From: Actinobaculum sp. 313
GTDB lineage: Bacteria; Actinomycetota; Actinomycetes; Actinomycetales; Actinomycetaceae
Length of the DNA: 64,000 bases
NCBI RefSeq assembly: GCF_003073475.1
Contig: NZ_CP029033.1
Span: 186,001-250,000, forward strand
Direction: 5' to 3'
Both the position numbers and the translations under genes were made by a program. This document shows positions 8,621 to 17,389 of this stretch, piece after piece (position 1 is the stretch's first letter; every line of letters starts with the position of its first letter). The notes beneath the pieces were generated by a model, which worked only from the letters and a program-made list of their open reading frames with translations, was not told the DNA's origin and did no database searches.

Positions 8621-9545
8621 ATGAGACGACAAACGAGAATGAGTATCATCCTGCTGGCGGGTGTTATGGGAATGCTCGCCGCATGTTCCGGCCAAGGCAC
8701 AGCACAGGATGCAGAGAAGGCGAAACCTGTAGTTTTGACGACTTTCACCGTGCTCCAAGACATGGGAAAAGAGGTGGCTGGCGATCACCTCATCGTCGAA
8801 TCGATAACCCAACCCGGTGAAGAGATTCACGACTTCCAGCCGAGTCCTGACGACATAAGACGGGGGCCGACGCCGACCTAATCCTCGCCAATGGACTGGG
8901 GTTGGAACGCTGGTTTGAGCGATTCACAGCTAACTCCGGTGCTAAAACGGTTGTCCTTTCGGAGGGGTTGCACCAATCCCGATTGCGGAGGGCGAGTACG
9001 AGGGTGAACCGAATCCGCATGCGTGGATGAGCCCCGAAGCAGCAAAGACTTACGTCGACAATATGGTAGAGGCATTCACGGAACTTGACCCGGAGCACGC
9101 TGCCGATTTCGAGGCTAACGGTGAGCGGTACAAGCAACAACTCGATTCTATCTCGACGGAACTGAAAGACGAATTGGCGCGGGTGCCAGAGGCGAGCCGT
9201 GCTCTCGTGACCTGCGAGGGAGCCTTCAGCTATCTCGCACGTGACGCGGGATTGACCGAACAGTACTTGTGGGCCGTTAACGCGGAAGGGGCATTGACCC
9301 CGCAACGTATCGCAGCGGTGCAGGATTTCGTGACGCGCAACAAGGTGCCGGCTGTGTTCTGTGAATCAACCGTGGAAGGGAAAATGGACCCCATCGTGGA
9401 AGCGACTGATGCGAAATACGGCGGCACGCTTTATGTGGACTCGCTAACCGAGGAGGGTGGTGACGCACCCACCTACCTCGATCTATTGCGATACGACGCC
9501 CGTACGATTACCGGCGCCTTGACGGGAGATGGAACCAAGAAGTGA
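8621..9545 (+). pseudogene. Metal ABC transporter binding lipoprotein, two frameshifts
   Basis: Cluster-9 solute-binding protein. The first frame (8621-8881) has a lipoprotein signal with lipobox LAAC at residues 21-24 and the ligand His in EIHDFQPSP. The middle reads DADLILANGLGLERWF, and the third frame (9027-9545) gives NPHAWMSPEAA, EGAFSYLARD and DSLTEEGGDAPTY. These supply the His, Glu and Asp ligands expected in manganese or iron types such as PsaA and SitA; the His-rich loop of ZnuA is missing. One extra G at 8862-8866 and one at 8964-8967 restores the frame. Its stop overlaps the next start (GTGA), so this is the first gene of a three-gene operon. Confidence 0.85.
8634..8648. promoter_or_regulatory. 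Possible second Zur-like box inside the gene start
   Basis: CGAGAATGAGTATCA matches the reverse of the 5778-5792 Zur box at 13 of 15 positions. It lies 13 bases inside the reading frame, which may be close to the transcript start because the mRNA looks leaderless. It could be a roadblock operator or a chance match. Confidence 0.4.
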
Positions 9546-10288
9546 CATCTATCGACGCAGCGGCGCTTGTCGTTCAGAATCTCACGGTCCACTATGGTGC
9601 CGTCCAAGCGCTGACTGGAGTGGACTTCACCCTGGAACCGGGTCGGGTATGCGGTTTGGTAGGGATGAACGGATCCGGCAAGTCATCCTTGTTGACGGCC
9701 ATTGCCGGGACAACCCGCTCGCAGGGTGAAATGACGGTGTACGGAGAACCGGTACGCCGGGCGCGCCGCCGTGGCATGATCGGATTTGTTCCGCAAGCCG
9801 ACGGGGTAGATAAGGACTTCCCTGTGACCGTCGACGACGTCGTTCTTATGGGTCGTTACGGGCTGATGGGGATGACGCGACGCCCGCGGCAGGAGGATAA
9901 AGCCACTGTTGACGAAGCGCTGGCACGCGTTGAATTGACGGACCTGCGTGTCCGCCGGATAGGTGCACTGTCCGGCGGACAGCGCAAGCGCGTGTTTATC
10001 GCACGCGCCTTGGCACAAGGTGCCCGGCTGCTACTTCTGGATGAACCCTTTGCCGGAGTGGATAAACCCAGCGAACAGGCCATGATCCGGCTATTGCGTA
10101 GCCTTGCCGACGAAGGCGTGGCGATCCTCGTTGCCACTCATGATCTGGCTGGTCTGCCGGATCTATGCGATGAGACCCTACTTCTGCTACGCCGCGTGCT
10201 TTTCCACGGGCCCCCTGCCGATGCTCTGCGTCCAGAGACTCTCGGGCAGGCCTTTGGAATGGCGGCAATGGAGGGTGGTAATGCCTGA
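9542..10288 (+). CDS. Metal ABC transporter ATP-binding protein
   Basis: A 248-residue ABC ATPase with Walker A GMNGSGKSS (about residues 41-49), signature LSGGQRKRVFIARAL, Walker B LLLLDEPFAGVD and the H-loop in VATHDL. GTG 9542 overlaps the stop of the binding-protein gene by four bases. The neighbours on both sides make it the energy subunit of a manganese/zinc-type importer. It should work at the inner face of the membrane as a dimer bound to the permease encoded next. Confidence 0.93.
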   Translation: MTSIDAAALVVQNLTVHYGAVQALTGVDFTLEPGRVCGLVGMNGSGKSSLLTAIAGTTRSQGEMTVYGEPVRRARRRGMIGFVPQADGVDKDFPVTVDDVVLMGRYGLMGMTRRPRQEDKATVDEALARVELTDLRVRRIGALSGGQRKRVFIARALAQGARLLLLDEPFAGVDKPSEQAMIRLLRSLADEGVAILVATHDLAGLPDLCDETLLLLRRVLFHGPPADALRPETLGQAFGMAAMEGGNA

Positions 10289-11177
10289 TTTATGGACCTT
10301 ATTCGGTCAAATGTGGGCCTACAACTTTATGGTTCGCGGTGTGGCGGTTACCCTCGTGACGGGTGTGGTCTGTGCTGTCATCAGTTGTTGGCTGGTCATG
10401 ATCGGATGGTCGCTGATGGGGGATGCTCTTTCCCATGCGGTGCTTCCCGGCGTGGTCATTGCCTATCTAGTTGACATTCCTTTCTCGGTGGGGGCCATGG
10501 TGGCAGCGTTGGTCGTCGTCGGGCTGATATTCACAGTGCGGCACACCTCGCGTGTAAAACCTGATGTCAGTATGGGCGTTGTGTTCACGATGTTCTTCGC
10601 ATTCGGGTTGGTGCTGGTATCAAAGAATCCATCGAATATTGACCTCAACCATGTGCTGTTTGGTGACCTGCTTGGGATCACGAACACCGACATGTACCAG
10701 GTGCTTGTGCTGGCACCGCTAGCACTGGTGATTCTGCTCCTCAGGAGACGCGACCTAACGGCTTACGCTTTCGACCCGGTTCATCTGGAGGCGATCGGGA
10801 TCTCGACACGGGGAGTTGCCGCCACCTTGCTGGTCTGCCTTGTCCTAACCGTGGTGACGGCGATGCAGGCGGTAGGCGCGATTCTCATCGTCACGCTGCT
10901 CATCACTCCTGGCGCTACAGCGCTGCTGTTGACCGAGAGGTTTACGCGGATGCTAGTGGTCGCCCCGGTGCTGTCCGTGTTCACGTCGCTTACCGGAATC
11001 TATCTGTCCTATTGGTTTGACACGGCATCGGGTGCCACGGTGGTTGCCGTCGGTGGAGTTGTTTTCTTCCTGGTGTGGCTGGTGTCGCCGCGCGGTCTGC
11101 GTGGTTTCCTTTTCGCGCATCGCAAGGGTGAACCGTCCGAGGCAGTGGCGGAGGTTCGAGGATCAACGGCACGATGA
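10281..11177 (+). CDS. Metal ABC transporter permease (ABC-3 family)
   Basis: A membrane protein of 298 residues with eight to nine hydrophobic segments, including the conserved GWSLMGDALSHAVLPGV near residue 45 and GAILIVTLLITPGATALLL near 205. I used the ATG at 10281 (MPDLWTLFGQMW), which overlaps the ATPase stop by eight bases; a longer in-frame start would lie deep inside the ATPase gene. It forms the membrane channel of the importer with the ATPase and the binding protein. The basic tail after residue 275 is cytoplasmic. Confidence 0.92.
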   Translation: MPDLWTLFGQMWAYNFMVRGVAVTLVTGVVCAVISCWLVMIGWSLMGDALSHAVLPGVVIAYLVDIPFSVGAMVAALVVVGLIFTVRHTSRVKPDVSMGVVFTMFFAFGLVLVSKNPSNIDLNHVLFGDLLGITNTDMYQVLVLAPLALVILLLRRRDLTAYAFDPVHLEAIGISTRGVAATLLVCLVLTVVTAMQAVGAILIVTLLITPGATALLLTERFTRMLVVAPVLSVFTSLTGIYLSYWFDTASGATVVAVGGVVFFLVWLVSPRGLRGFLFAHRKGEPSEAVAEVRGSTAR

Positions 11178-11367
11178 GCTTGTGCGGGTGGTGTCAAGGC
11201 CGCGACGTCGCATCGACCCTCTGGGAACTGCGGCGCCCGGCACCTCCCGCTAGACGGTCTGCATGAAGAAAGCGGCAGGTGGAGCAGGTCCGCGACTTGA
11301 AGGGCGCCACAGTGGCCAAGTGTGCGACGAGTGTGATGGATGCTGCAGCAGGCATTCGTTCATCGAT

Positions 11368-12867
11368 TCAGAGTTCACACCGAGCGCGTGCCGAATCCCT
11401 GGCGATAAAGTCGGGTGGCGTCGGTAATGTGCGGGTTCGCGCCAGGATGGCGTAGACGAGCACGAGGGCGATCAGGTAGGGCACTCCCACGTAGCGAACG
11501 ACCGGCATCGTGGTGGGCAATACGATGAAGACGGCTATCGAGGCCACGATGACCAGCCAATTCACCAGTGGTGCACCCCGTAACCGGTGGGCAGCAGGAG
11601 TGAGTCCGGCCGCTTTCCTTTTGGCGCGGAACGCCAGATGCGTTGCCATGACGATGATCCATGTGAGCAGTACCCCGACCGTGGCGCAGCCGTAGAGGTA
11701 CATGAATGCCGCATTGGGGCTGATCAAGGAGAGGATGGAGGCGATCACCATACCCAGCGTTGCAATGGCGACTGCTCCACGCGGTGCCCCACGAAGTGAG
11801 GTGTGGGAGGCGAACCGCGGCGCCATACGATCAAGTGCGAGCGAATGAATCATGCGGCTTGATGAATACAGGCACCCGTTGGCGGCCGATAGCGCGGCGA
11901 CGATGAGGATCGCGTTCATGATGTCGGCGGCGGCTGGGATTCCAACCACGTCCAGTACCTGCACGAAAGGTGACTCGGTCACCTCACCCGAGGATGCAGC
12001 TGTGACCGTCCACGGCTGCAATGTCACCACAATGAAAAGGGCGAATATGTAGAAGAGCAGCAGGCGCCAAATCATGGTGCGCGCGGCTCGTGGCACGTCG
12101 CGCTCCGGGTGTTCCGACTCAGCGGCGCCGACGGAGACATTCTCAATGCCTCCGAAGGAGAAAACGGCCATACAGGCGGCGGTCAGCATGCCGGTGAAGC
12201 CGGTGGCGAAGAAACCGCCGTGCGCCGTGAGGTTGTGAAAGCCGACCGCCGGGCGCCCCGGAAGGCCTGTAAACAGCAGTACGGCTCCCAGCAAAATGAA
12301 CACGACGATTGCGGTCACCTTAATCATGGAGAACCAGTACTCGCTTGCCCCGTAGAGGTGGACCGTGGCCAGGTTCAGTCCGACGATGAACAAAGAGCAC
12401 AGGACGGTGCCAACCGCCAGTGGCAGGCCGGGAAACCAGAACTTCAGATATGTGGCGGTAGCAGCAACTTCGGCACCAACCGCTATGAGCATGGTGATGG
12501 CGAAATTCCAACGAGCGACGAATCCGCCGAAGCGACCCAGATATGAAGCCGCTGCGGCGCCGTGTCCACCGGGCACGGGATGTGTGGAGACGATCTCCGC
12601 CAGGGCCCAGACAACCGCAAGCGCCGCACTGCCCGCCAGCGCGTAAGAGAGCACCGTCGCAGGGCCTCCCAGGCTGATGGTGGATCCGGAACCGAGGAAG
12701 AGCCCGGTGCCAAGAGCTCCGGACAGCCCGATCATGGAAACCTGTGCGCTCGTCAGGCGGCGTGAGAGGTGTGTATGCGCCTCCGGCGCATGATGCCCAC
12801 TGAACTGAGGGTGCTCACTGTTCTCTACGTGCTCGCCCGTCGGTTCATGTTCACTGGATTGGCTCAT
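11368..12867 (-). CDS. Amino acid permease, APC family
   Basis: The 499-residue protein has about 12 membrane segments after a His- and Glu-rich N-terminal tail. The family signature SMIGLSGALGTGLFLGSG follows at about residue 46, with GGHGAAAASYLGRFGGFVARW further on. This places it with proton-coupled amino-acid/polyamine permeases of the GabP/AnsP type; the substrate cannot be read from sequence. ATG 12867 has a strong GGAAAGG ribosome site, so I prefer it to the longer frame beginning at 12960. It is a single gene, convergent with the importer operon. Confidence 0.9.
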   Translation of the reverse strand: MSQSSEHEPTGEHVENSEHPQFSGHHAPEAHTHLSRRLTSAQVSMIGLSGALGTGLFLGSGSTISLGGPATVLSYALAGSAALAVVWALAEIVSTHPVPGGHGAAAASYLGRFGGFVARWNFAITMLIAVGAEVAATATYLKFWFPGLPLAVGTVLCSLFIVGLNLATVHLYGASEYWFSMIKVTAIVVFILLGAVLLFTGLPGRPAVGFHNLTAHGGFFATGFTGMLTAACMAVFSFGGIENVSVGAAESEHPERDVPRAARTMIWRLLLFYIFALFIVVTLQPWTVTAASSGEVTESPFVQVLDVVGIPAAADIMNAILIVAALSAANGCLYSSSRMIHSLALDRMAPRFASHTSLRGAPRGAVAIATLGMVIASILSLISPNAAFMYLYGCATVGVLLTWIIVMATHLAFRAKRKAAGLTPAAHRLRGAPLVNWLVIVASIAVFIVLPTTMPVVRYVGVPYLIALVLVYAILARTRTLPTPPDFIARDSARARCEL

Positions 12868-13471
12868 CGCGGCCCTTTCCCGGTTGTGCGTGATACGGTT
12901 CGTCCCTTCTGATAGAACCGCATGGCACATTCTAGTCAGCTGACGATATGCCTTCCGCACGTGACCGGAGTAGAAGGCCGAGGCGATGCCGTTCCCTCAG
13001 CCGTATGAATACATCTCATGCCTTGGCCGCTTCTGACTGCGGGCGCGGGGATGGGATGTATGTGTTGATGCGCTAGGGGTGAGCGCATTCCTTTCGGACG
13101 CCCGAGGTGGGAATATGTATGTGTTGTACACGCTGGCAGCGAGTTCTTTTTCGGCCATCAAAGCTTTTTGGTCCACCGAAGCGAGGAACTGTGCTGGTGC
13201 AAACGGCGCCCTGCCCGGCGTGTCCGGTTCCGCACATCGGAGTGGAGATCCTTACATGGCTGCCCGATCAAGGGTGACAGAGCCTTCGGACATGTCGCCG
13301 GATCGCAGGTGTAAGTCGGGGATGTGGCGCACGTGCAAGGCGGCGACAGTCCATCAGTGGGTGGAGGTTATCAGTAGGTGAGCACGGACTTGGGCAGTTG
13401 CGGTTGTACTATCGCCTCATGGTGATGGCGGTTTACAGGATCGCGGCGCCGGAACTAGGAGGTCTGGTGGC
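12868..13471. other. Gap without a convincing gene
   Basis: This holds the promoter side of the permease gene (minus strand) and the leader of the lipoprotein gene. A plus-strand frame of 100 codons at 13079-13381 has no good ribosome site and a cysteine/arginine-rich, protein-unlike composition; I do not call it. Confidence 0.5.
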
Positions 13472-13882
13472 ATGTTGTGGTGGAGGATGATGGCTCGAGG
13501 TGCTACGTGGTTCGAGTGCGCAATGCCGACCGAGCAGCGGCAGAACCGGTGGGCTGCTGCTACGGGGCGCCCTAGCCGGATGGCTTTGCGTGCAGTGGGT
13601 GCCTGTGCCACGGTCCTGCTTTTGTTATGCGGCTGTGGAGGTGAACCAGTGATATCGCCGACGACCCCGGCTGTAGAAGAGACAGGGGAAGGTACGGGAA
13701 CAGGAAACAACGTGGTTTCCACCGGCGGCTCGGCAACGCCGACCACGCAGAGGCCACAGCACAATCGACAAAACCCCGCGGGCATACAGAAGCGAACTGA
13801 TCCTCCCGAGACGGCAATTCCGTCGGTGAAAACCGACCCCATGGTTCCCCCGACGCCCACACCGAGTGTTGCACGTGAGTAG
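13472..13882 (+). CDS. Putative small lipoprotein, unknown function
   Basis: I do not recognise this 136-residue protein. AGGAGG at 13457-13462 followed by ATG 13472 is the best ribosome site in the area. A hydrophobic stretch (ALRAVGACATVLLLLCGCG) ends in a lipobox-like LCGC with Cys55, giving an unusually long basic n-region unless translation starts at the inner ATG 13578. The mature part is short, Thr/Pro/Gly-rich and low in complexity, as in many cell-wall-spanning lipoprotein stalks. It stands alone. The coding nature is likely but not certain. Confidence 0.5.
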   Translation: MLWWRMMARGATWFECAMPTEQRQNRWAAATGRPSRMALRAVGACATVLLLLCGCGGEPVISPTTPAVEETGEGTGTGNNVVSTGGSATPTTQRPQHNRQNPAGIQKRTDPPETAIPSVKTDPMVPPTPTPSVARE

Positions 13883-14057
13883 TGTATTCGCTGACATAGG
13901 TCGCTGGCGAACGCGGGAGTGCCCACCCGTGAGAAACGCAGCATCATGCCGAGCAGGAATAGGTGTGTGCCAGTGTCCACCGTTCGTTGCGAGACACGAG
14001 AGAGCGTCGACGTCGTCGTCGGTAGACTTATGGCCGTGCCAACAGCTACGGCCGAGG

Positions 14058-14096
14058 AACAAACTCCGCGCCGGGAGCGAATCAACCGATGCGGAG
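14058..14096 (-). terminator. Probable terminator of tRNA-Arg
   Basis: The stem CTCCGC/GCGGAG (14064-14069 with 14091-14096) is followed on the minus strand by TTTGTT, just downstream of the tRNA. Confidence 0.5.
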
Positions 14097-14101
14097 CTCT
14101 G

Positions 14102-14174
14102 CGCGCTCGAAGGGACTCGAACCCCCAACCTTCTGATCCGTAGTCAGATGCTCTATCCATTGAGCTACGAGCGC
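14102..14174 (-). tRNA. tRNA-Arg (anticodon ACG)
   Basis: The acceptor GCGCTCG pairs with CGAGCGC. The D-arm TAGCTCAATGGATAGAGCA, anticodon loop CTACGGA and T-arm GGTTCGAGTCC are all present. The discriminator is G, and CCA is not encoded. The ACG anticodon is normally edited to ICG by TadA, whose gene is at 24415-24870. Confidence 0.96.
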
Positions 14175-14516
14175 AAGTTCGCTTAGGACAACGAATACTG
14201 TACCGCTGTGAGGCGTCTAGAACAAAACGGAAGATCATGGTGGCTATCACATTTCGCCGGGAAACGTGTGGTGGAGTCGGTGTAAGAACACGGAGCGTGG
14301 GTGGATATGCAGTGCGGTGGCGAAGTGAGACTATGCGCATGGGTACATGAACACGAGGGTACAAATGTTCAGAAAAGGGCGGGGTGTGAATGCAAGAGGA
14401 CGCGCGCGCTCGGAAGAAGGCGGTGGAGTGGAAGGCGCAGAACCTTCGTATGGGAACACTGTGGGAACCTTGGCGCTATTCACCGACTCTTTGATAAGCC
14501 CGGGGAAGGCTTTAGA
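14175..14516. other. Gap, no feature seen
   Basis: This lies between tRNA-Arg and the DUF1684 gene. It should hold both promoters; I see no clear gene or repeat. Confidence 0.45.
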
Positions 14517-15365
14517 ATGTTCGCCATGGAAAAAGAGCGTGACATGGCCACCGCTTGGCGCGAGTGGCGCGACCAGCGTGATACTGCGCTGGCCGAGGAG
14601 CATGGCTGGCTCAGTCTGATCTCCTTTACCTGGCTTTCGGAGGAACGATCCCGGGTTGCACACTTTCCGGGGTACTGGTACACAGATCGGGACGAGGCAG
14701 CCGGATCGTTCCGCAAGGGAACATCATCAACTACGCATTCGGCAGATGTGCGACGCAACGGAGAGTCGTTCGCTGGCGAGGCCGTTTTCGCCTTGGAAGA
14801 CGGCGAGTCTGATTTTTCGTTATCGTCGGGAACACGGGTTGCGGAAGTCGTGCGGCGCGGAGGGCGCTACGCGGTGCGGGTGCGTGATTCATCCGCACCG
14901 ACGTTGTTGGCTTTTCAGGGCGTTCCCGTGTTCGATTACGATCCGCAGGCCGTCGTCGTTGGTGAATTCATCGCATATGACGAACCACGTGAGGTGGCGA
15001 TTGAGACGGCCCGGAAATCCGTTCGGGGCCGGGTGAGCCTGGTGGGGGAAGTTGAATTTACATATGCCGGCGAGCAGTGTCGTCTAGCGGTACAGGGGCG
15101 GCAGGACGATGAACTCACCGCCGTGTTCTATGACCTGAGTAATGGCACGACGACGGCGGACTGGCGTTCCGTCACCTTTGGCGGTCCTGGGGGTGCGCGT
15201 GGGAGTGTGACGATTGACTTCAATCGCGCGCTGAACTTCCCCTCCGCCTTCACTCCTTTTGGCACCTGTCCCAAGCCGCCGGAGGGCAACACCTTGCAGG
15301 TGTCGGTTTTGGCGGGAGAACGCCGCCCGATGCCGTGGATCGACCCGGATGCAAGCGCGCAGTAG
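14517..15365 (+). CDS. DUF1684 domain protein
   Basis: The 282-residue protein fits the DUF1684 family: WREWRDQRDTALAEEHGWLSL near the N-terminus, WRSVTFGGPGG and, near the end, the hallmark FPSAFTPFGTCPKPPEGNTL followed by AGER. The biochemical role of the family is unknown. ATG 14517 lies about eight bases after GGGAAGG; the next ATG at 14526 is also possible. There are no signal peptide or membrane segments, so it should be cytoplasmic. A strong terminator follows, so it is a single-gene unit. Confidence 0.85.
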   Translation: MFAMEKERDMATAWREWRDQRDTALAEEHGWLSLISFTWLSEERSRVAHFPGYWYTDRDEAAGSFRKGTSSTTHSADVRRNGESFAGEAVFALEDGESDFSLSSGTRVAEVVRRGGRYAVRVRDSSAPTLLAFQGVPVFDYDPQAVVVGEFIAYDEPREVAIETARKSVRGRVSLVGEVEFTYAGEQCRLAVQGRQDDELTAVFYDLSNGTTTADWRSVTFGGPGGARGSVTIDFNRALNFPSAFTPFGTCPKPPEGNTLQVSVLAGERRPMPWIDPDASAQ

Positions 15366-15396
15366 CCGCTTTTGGCAGTGCCAGCTGTCAACATAG

Positions 15397-15433
15397 ACGG
15401 ATGGGCGGGTGGTATGACCATTCGCCCATCCGT
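15397..15433 (+). terminator. Terminator after the DUF1684 gene
   Basis: A perfect 11-base stem ACGGATGGGCG / CGCCCATCCGT with a 15-base loop, followed by TCTTTGT. Confidence 0.75.
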
Positions 15434-15535
15434 TCTTTGTAGATGGGCCGACGGTTGGGGCAGACGCGCCCGCCATCGCCATGCGGCTAGCCCGGAGGGG
15501 GCTGGTGCCCCTACCATGCTACCGGCTGTGCATGC

Positions 15536-15680
15536 TACCCGAGGGCGCCGAGCGCCTTGGCCTCGTGACGATCCACCAAGCTTCGCCTGCGCGCGTTACC
15601 TGTGTCTCACGGGGGTAGTCGACGTGCATGAGAGCCAAGCTTCGCCTGCGCGCGTTACCCGAGGGCGCCGAGCGCCTTGG
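15536..15680. repeat. Interleaved repeats copying the end of the FemAB-like gene
   Basis: The 25-base sequence at 15656-15680, which encodes the last residues of the FemAB-like protein (KALGALG and stop), recurs at 15536-15560. A second 25-base unit beginning CCAAGCTTCGCC occurs at 15576-15600 and again at 15635-15659. The order X-Y-Y-X points to a local duplication with rearrangement downstream of the gene. Confidence 0.75.
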
Positions 15681-16938
15681 AAAGCATCGGTCGCACCGGA
15701 AGGTCGTAAGTACCCACGTACTCTTCGACATTCCCTTTGAATTGCCGTTTGAAGTGCAGCACGCCGGCGTCGGATGCCTGTTCGGTGAAGTCGCCGGTGA
15801 TCCCGAAGAAGTTGTACCACCGCACGTCGTGCGCAATGGCCCACTCAAACATGGCCCGATGAATCAGGTAGATGCCGTAATACGACTGGTACTGGGAATA
15901 GGAGCCCGACAGCAGGTAGACCAGCTCATGCGGAGAGTGGATGAAGAAACCAGCCGCCAATAGCACTTCGTTGCCATCGTGTTCCTGGATGGCTCGGGTC
16001 TCTTCCTCTCGGCGATCAAGTAACTCGAGCCGGGTACGGTACTCTTTGAGGGTATTACGTTGTTTCTTCCCCAAATTACGCCCTTCGGCTTCTGCCTGAG
16101 CCTCACGCTCCTGCAGTTCCGCAACCTTTGGCAGAATGTCCTGGCGTTCGGCAGTAATGAGTTCCAGCGCCTTATCGCAATTCAGGTAGGCCGCGGGTAA
16201 CATGCAGTTCTCCGGGCCGAGCTGCTCCAACAGGTCGCGGTAAAAAGAGAAGGCGTTGATTGAAATATTGTGCATAGCGGTGTGCTCTGCCGTGTAGTTC
16301 ATGATCTGCTCGAAGTCAGGGAACTCTTCAGGTGTGAGAAAGCGGACCTCGACTCCATTGGTTCCCTTGCGGTTAAATCCCGTGCGCACCACTTGGCCGC
16401 AGGAAGCCATTGCGTCGGGAAAACTCATAGAGCCAAGATCCTTGACGTACACGTAGCGCATCTGGATATCGGACGAATCGTAGAACTCACGCTCCACGCG
16501 CGAGGCCCCGAGCGCTCCCATGATCTGGTCAAAGACGAATGCCTGCGGGTTGTCCTCAGTTGGGGTAATGTCCTCATAGAATCGGCGGGACAATAGCGGG
16601 TTGAACCGTAGTGAGACGATGCGACGATCCTTGGCGAGGAAAAGCTTGAGCTGGGCGAAGAAGGTGGCCACGAGTTCTGCATCCGACCAGTCGAGATGGG
16701 GGCCATAGGCGATGGTCGCACGGCGGAAAAGTCGCTTCCAGGGCTGAAGAAGCACAGCTGCGGCGGCAACAACTTGTTCGCGTCCGGTGGCCCCATCATC
16801 GACTAGCCCGACAAACTCGACGTCGTACCCTTCAGCTCGACGAACGGCGGCATAGGACGGCAACTGGGTGTAGAAGAAACGGTCCTGGGATTGCGCGAAT
16901 GCCGTGTAGGCAGATTCAGACAGGCGGACAAATCTCAT
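15655..16938 (-). CDS. FemAB-type peptidoglycan bridge aminoacyltransferase
   Basis: The 427-residue protein has the two GNAT-like lobes of the Fem family: IAYGPHLDW and AELVATFFAQLKLFL in the first, VVRTGFNRKGTNGVEVRFL at the junction, and LLSGSYSQYQSYYGIYLIHRAMFEWA then NFFGITGDF in the second. Residues about 265-325 form a charged, coiled-coil-like arm, as in FemA and FemX. These enzymes use aminoacyl-tRNA to add the first or later residues of the peptidoglycan cross-bridge on the lipid-linked precursor at the inner membrane. The amino acid used here is unknown. It is a single gene, divergent from mgtC-like. Confidence 0.9.
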   Translation of the reverse strand: MRFVRLSESAYTAFAQSQDRFFYTQLPSYAAVRRAEGYDVEFVGLVDDGATGREQVVAAAAVLLQPWKRLFRRATIAYGPHLDWSDAELVATFFAQLKLFLAKDRRIVSLRFNPLLSRRFYEDITPTEDNPQAFVFDQIMGALGASRVEREFYDSSDIQMRYVYVKDLGSMSFPDAMASCGQVVRTGFNRKGTNGVEVRFLTPEEFPDFEQIMNYTAEHTAMHNISINAFSFYRDLLEQLGPENCMLPAAYLNCDKALELITAERQDILPKVAELQEREAQAEAEGRNLGKKQRNTLKEYRTRLELLDRREEETRAIQEHDGNEVLLAAGFFIHSPHELVYLLSGSYSQYQSYYGIYLIHRAMFEWAIAHDVRWYNFFGITGDFTEQASDAGVLHFKRQFKGNVEEYVGTYDLPVRPMLSKALGALG

Positions 16939-17389
16939 GGCACTATTTTCCCCAATCCGCCTGGGGTGTGCAGGGGTGTTACTGGGGAAGGAATGGGAAT
17001 GGCGATGTGGAATGCATCAAGTTACTGAGCGTGTGGGATGGTACGGCGGGAGTCGGGTGCGAGAAGTGGAGGGTTTTACAAGAAGTGTCGTGATATTCCC
17101 GAAGTTTCTTGATGAACCCTCCACTTCTTGTTGCTCCGGTGGCGTCTTAGGGGTTGCCTCGGGTGGCGTCTTGCCCGGGCGGGGCGGAGGATTGCCTTTG
17201 CCGGAAGCGTAGGCGAACTCTCTTCAAGTCCCCCGCAGTGGGGATAATGCTGCTATGCGGTTGGCAGTCGCATGCGAGGTGCGACGGCTACTGGAAGTTG
17301 TGCTTGGTCAAGAAACGCATCGCGGCGGTGGAGGAGTGATCGTCCCGAAGCCCTGCGAGTGGTAGGACGTCCAGTCAAGGAGGTGCCAG
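16939..17389. other. Divergent promoter region with a hairpin
   Basis: No convincing gene. It separates the FemAB-like gene (leftward) from the mgtC-like gene (rightward) and contains the inverted repeat 17062-17128. GGTGGCGTCTT occurs twice around 17137-17172. Confidence 0.5.
17062..17128. repeat. Strong inverted repeat in a divergent promoter region
   Basis: The arms start with a perfect 14-base match (AGAAGTGGAGGGTT at 17062-17075 with AACCCTCCACTTCT at 17115-17128), then a 3-base mismatch, then six more pairs (CAAGAA/TTCTTG). The loop is about 21 bases. A terminator would be odd between two outward-facing genes; a structured leader, small RNA or mobile repeat are alternatives. Confidence 0.7.

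Noticed and set aside
13079-13381. 100-codon plus-strand frame
   Set aside because: No good ribosome site and an unnatural composition; too weak to call.
13417-14364. 315-codon minus-strand frame
   Set aside because: Runs straight through tRNA-Arg and antisense to the small lipoprotein gene. Not a gene.
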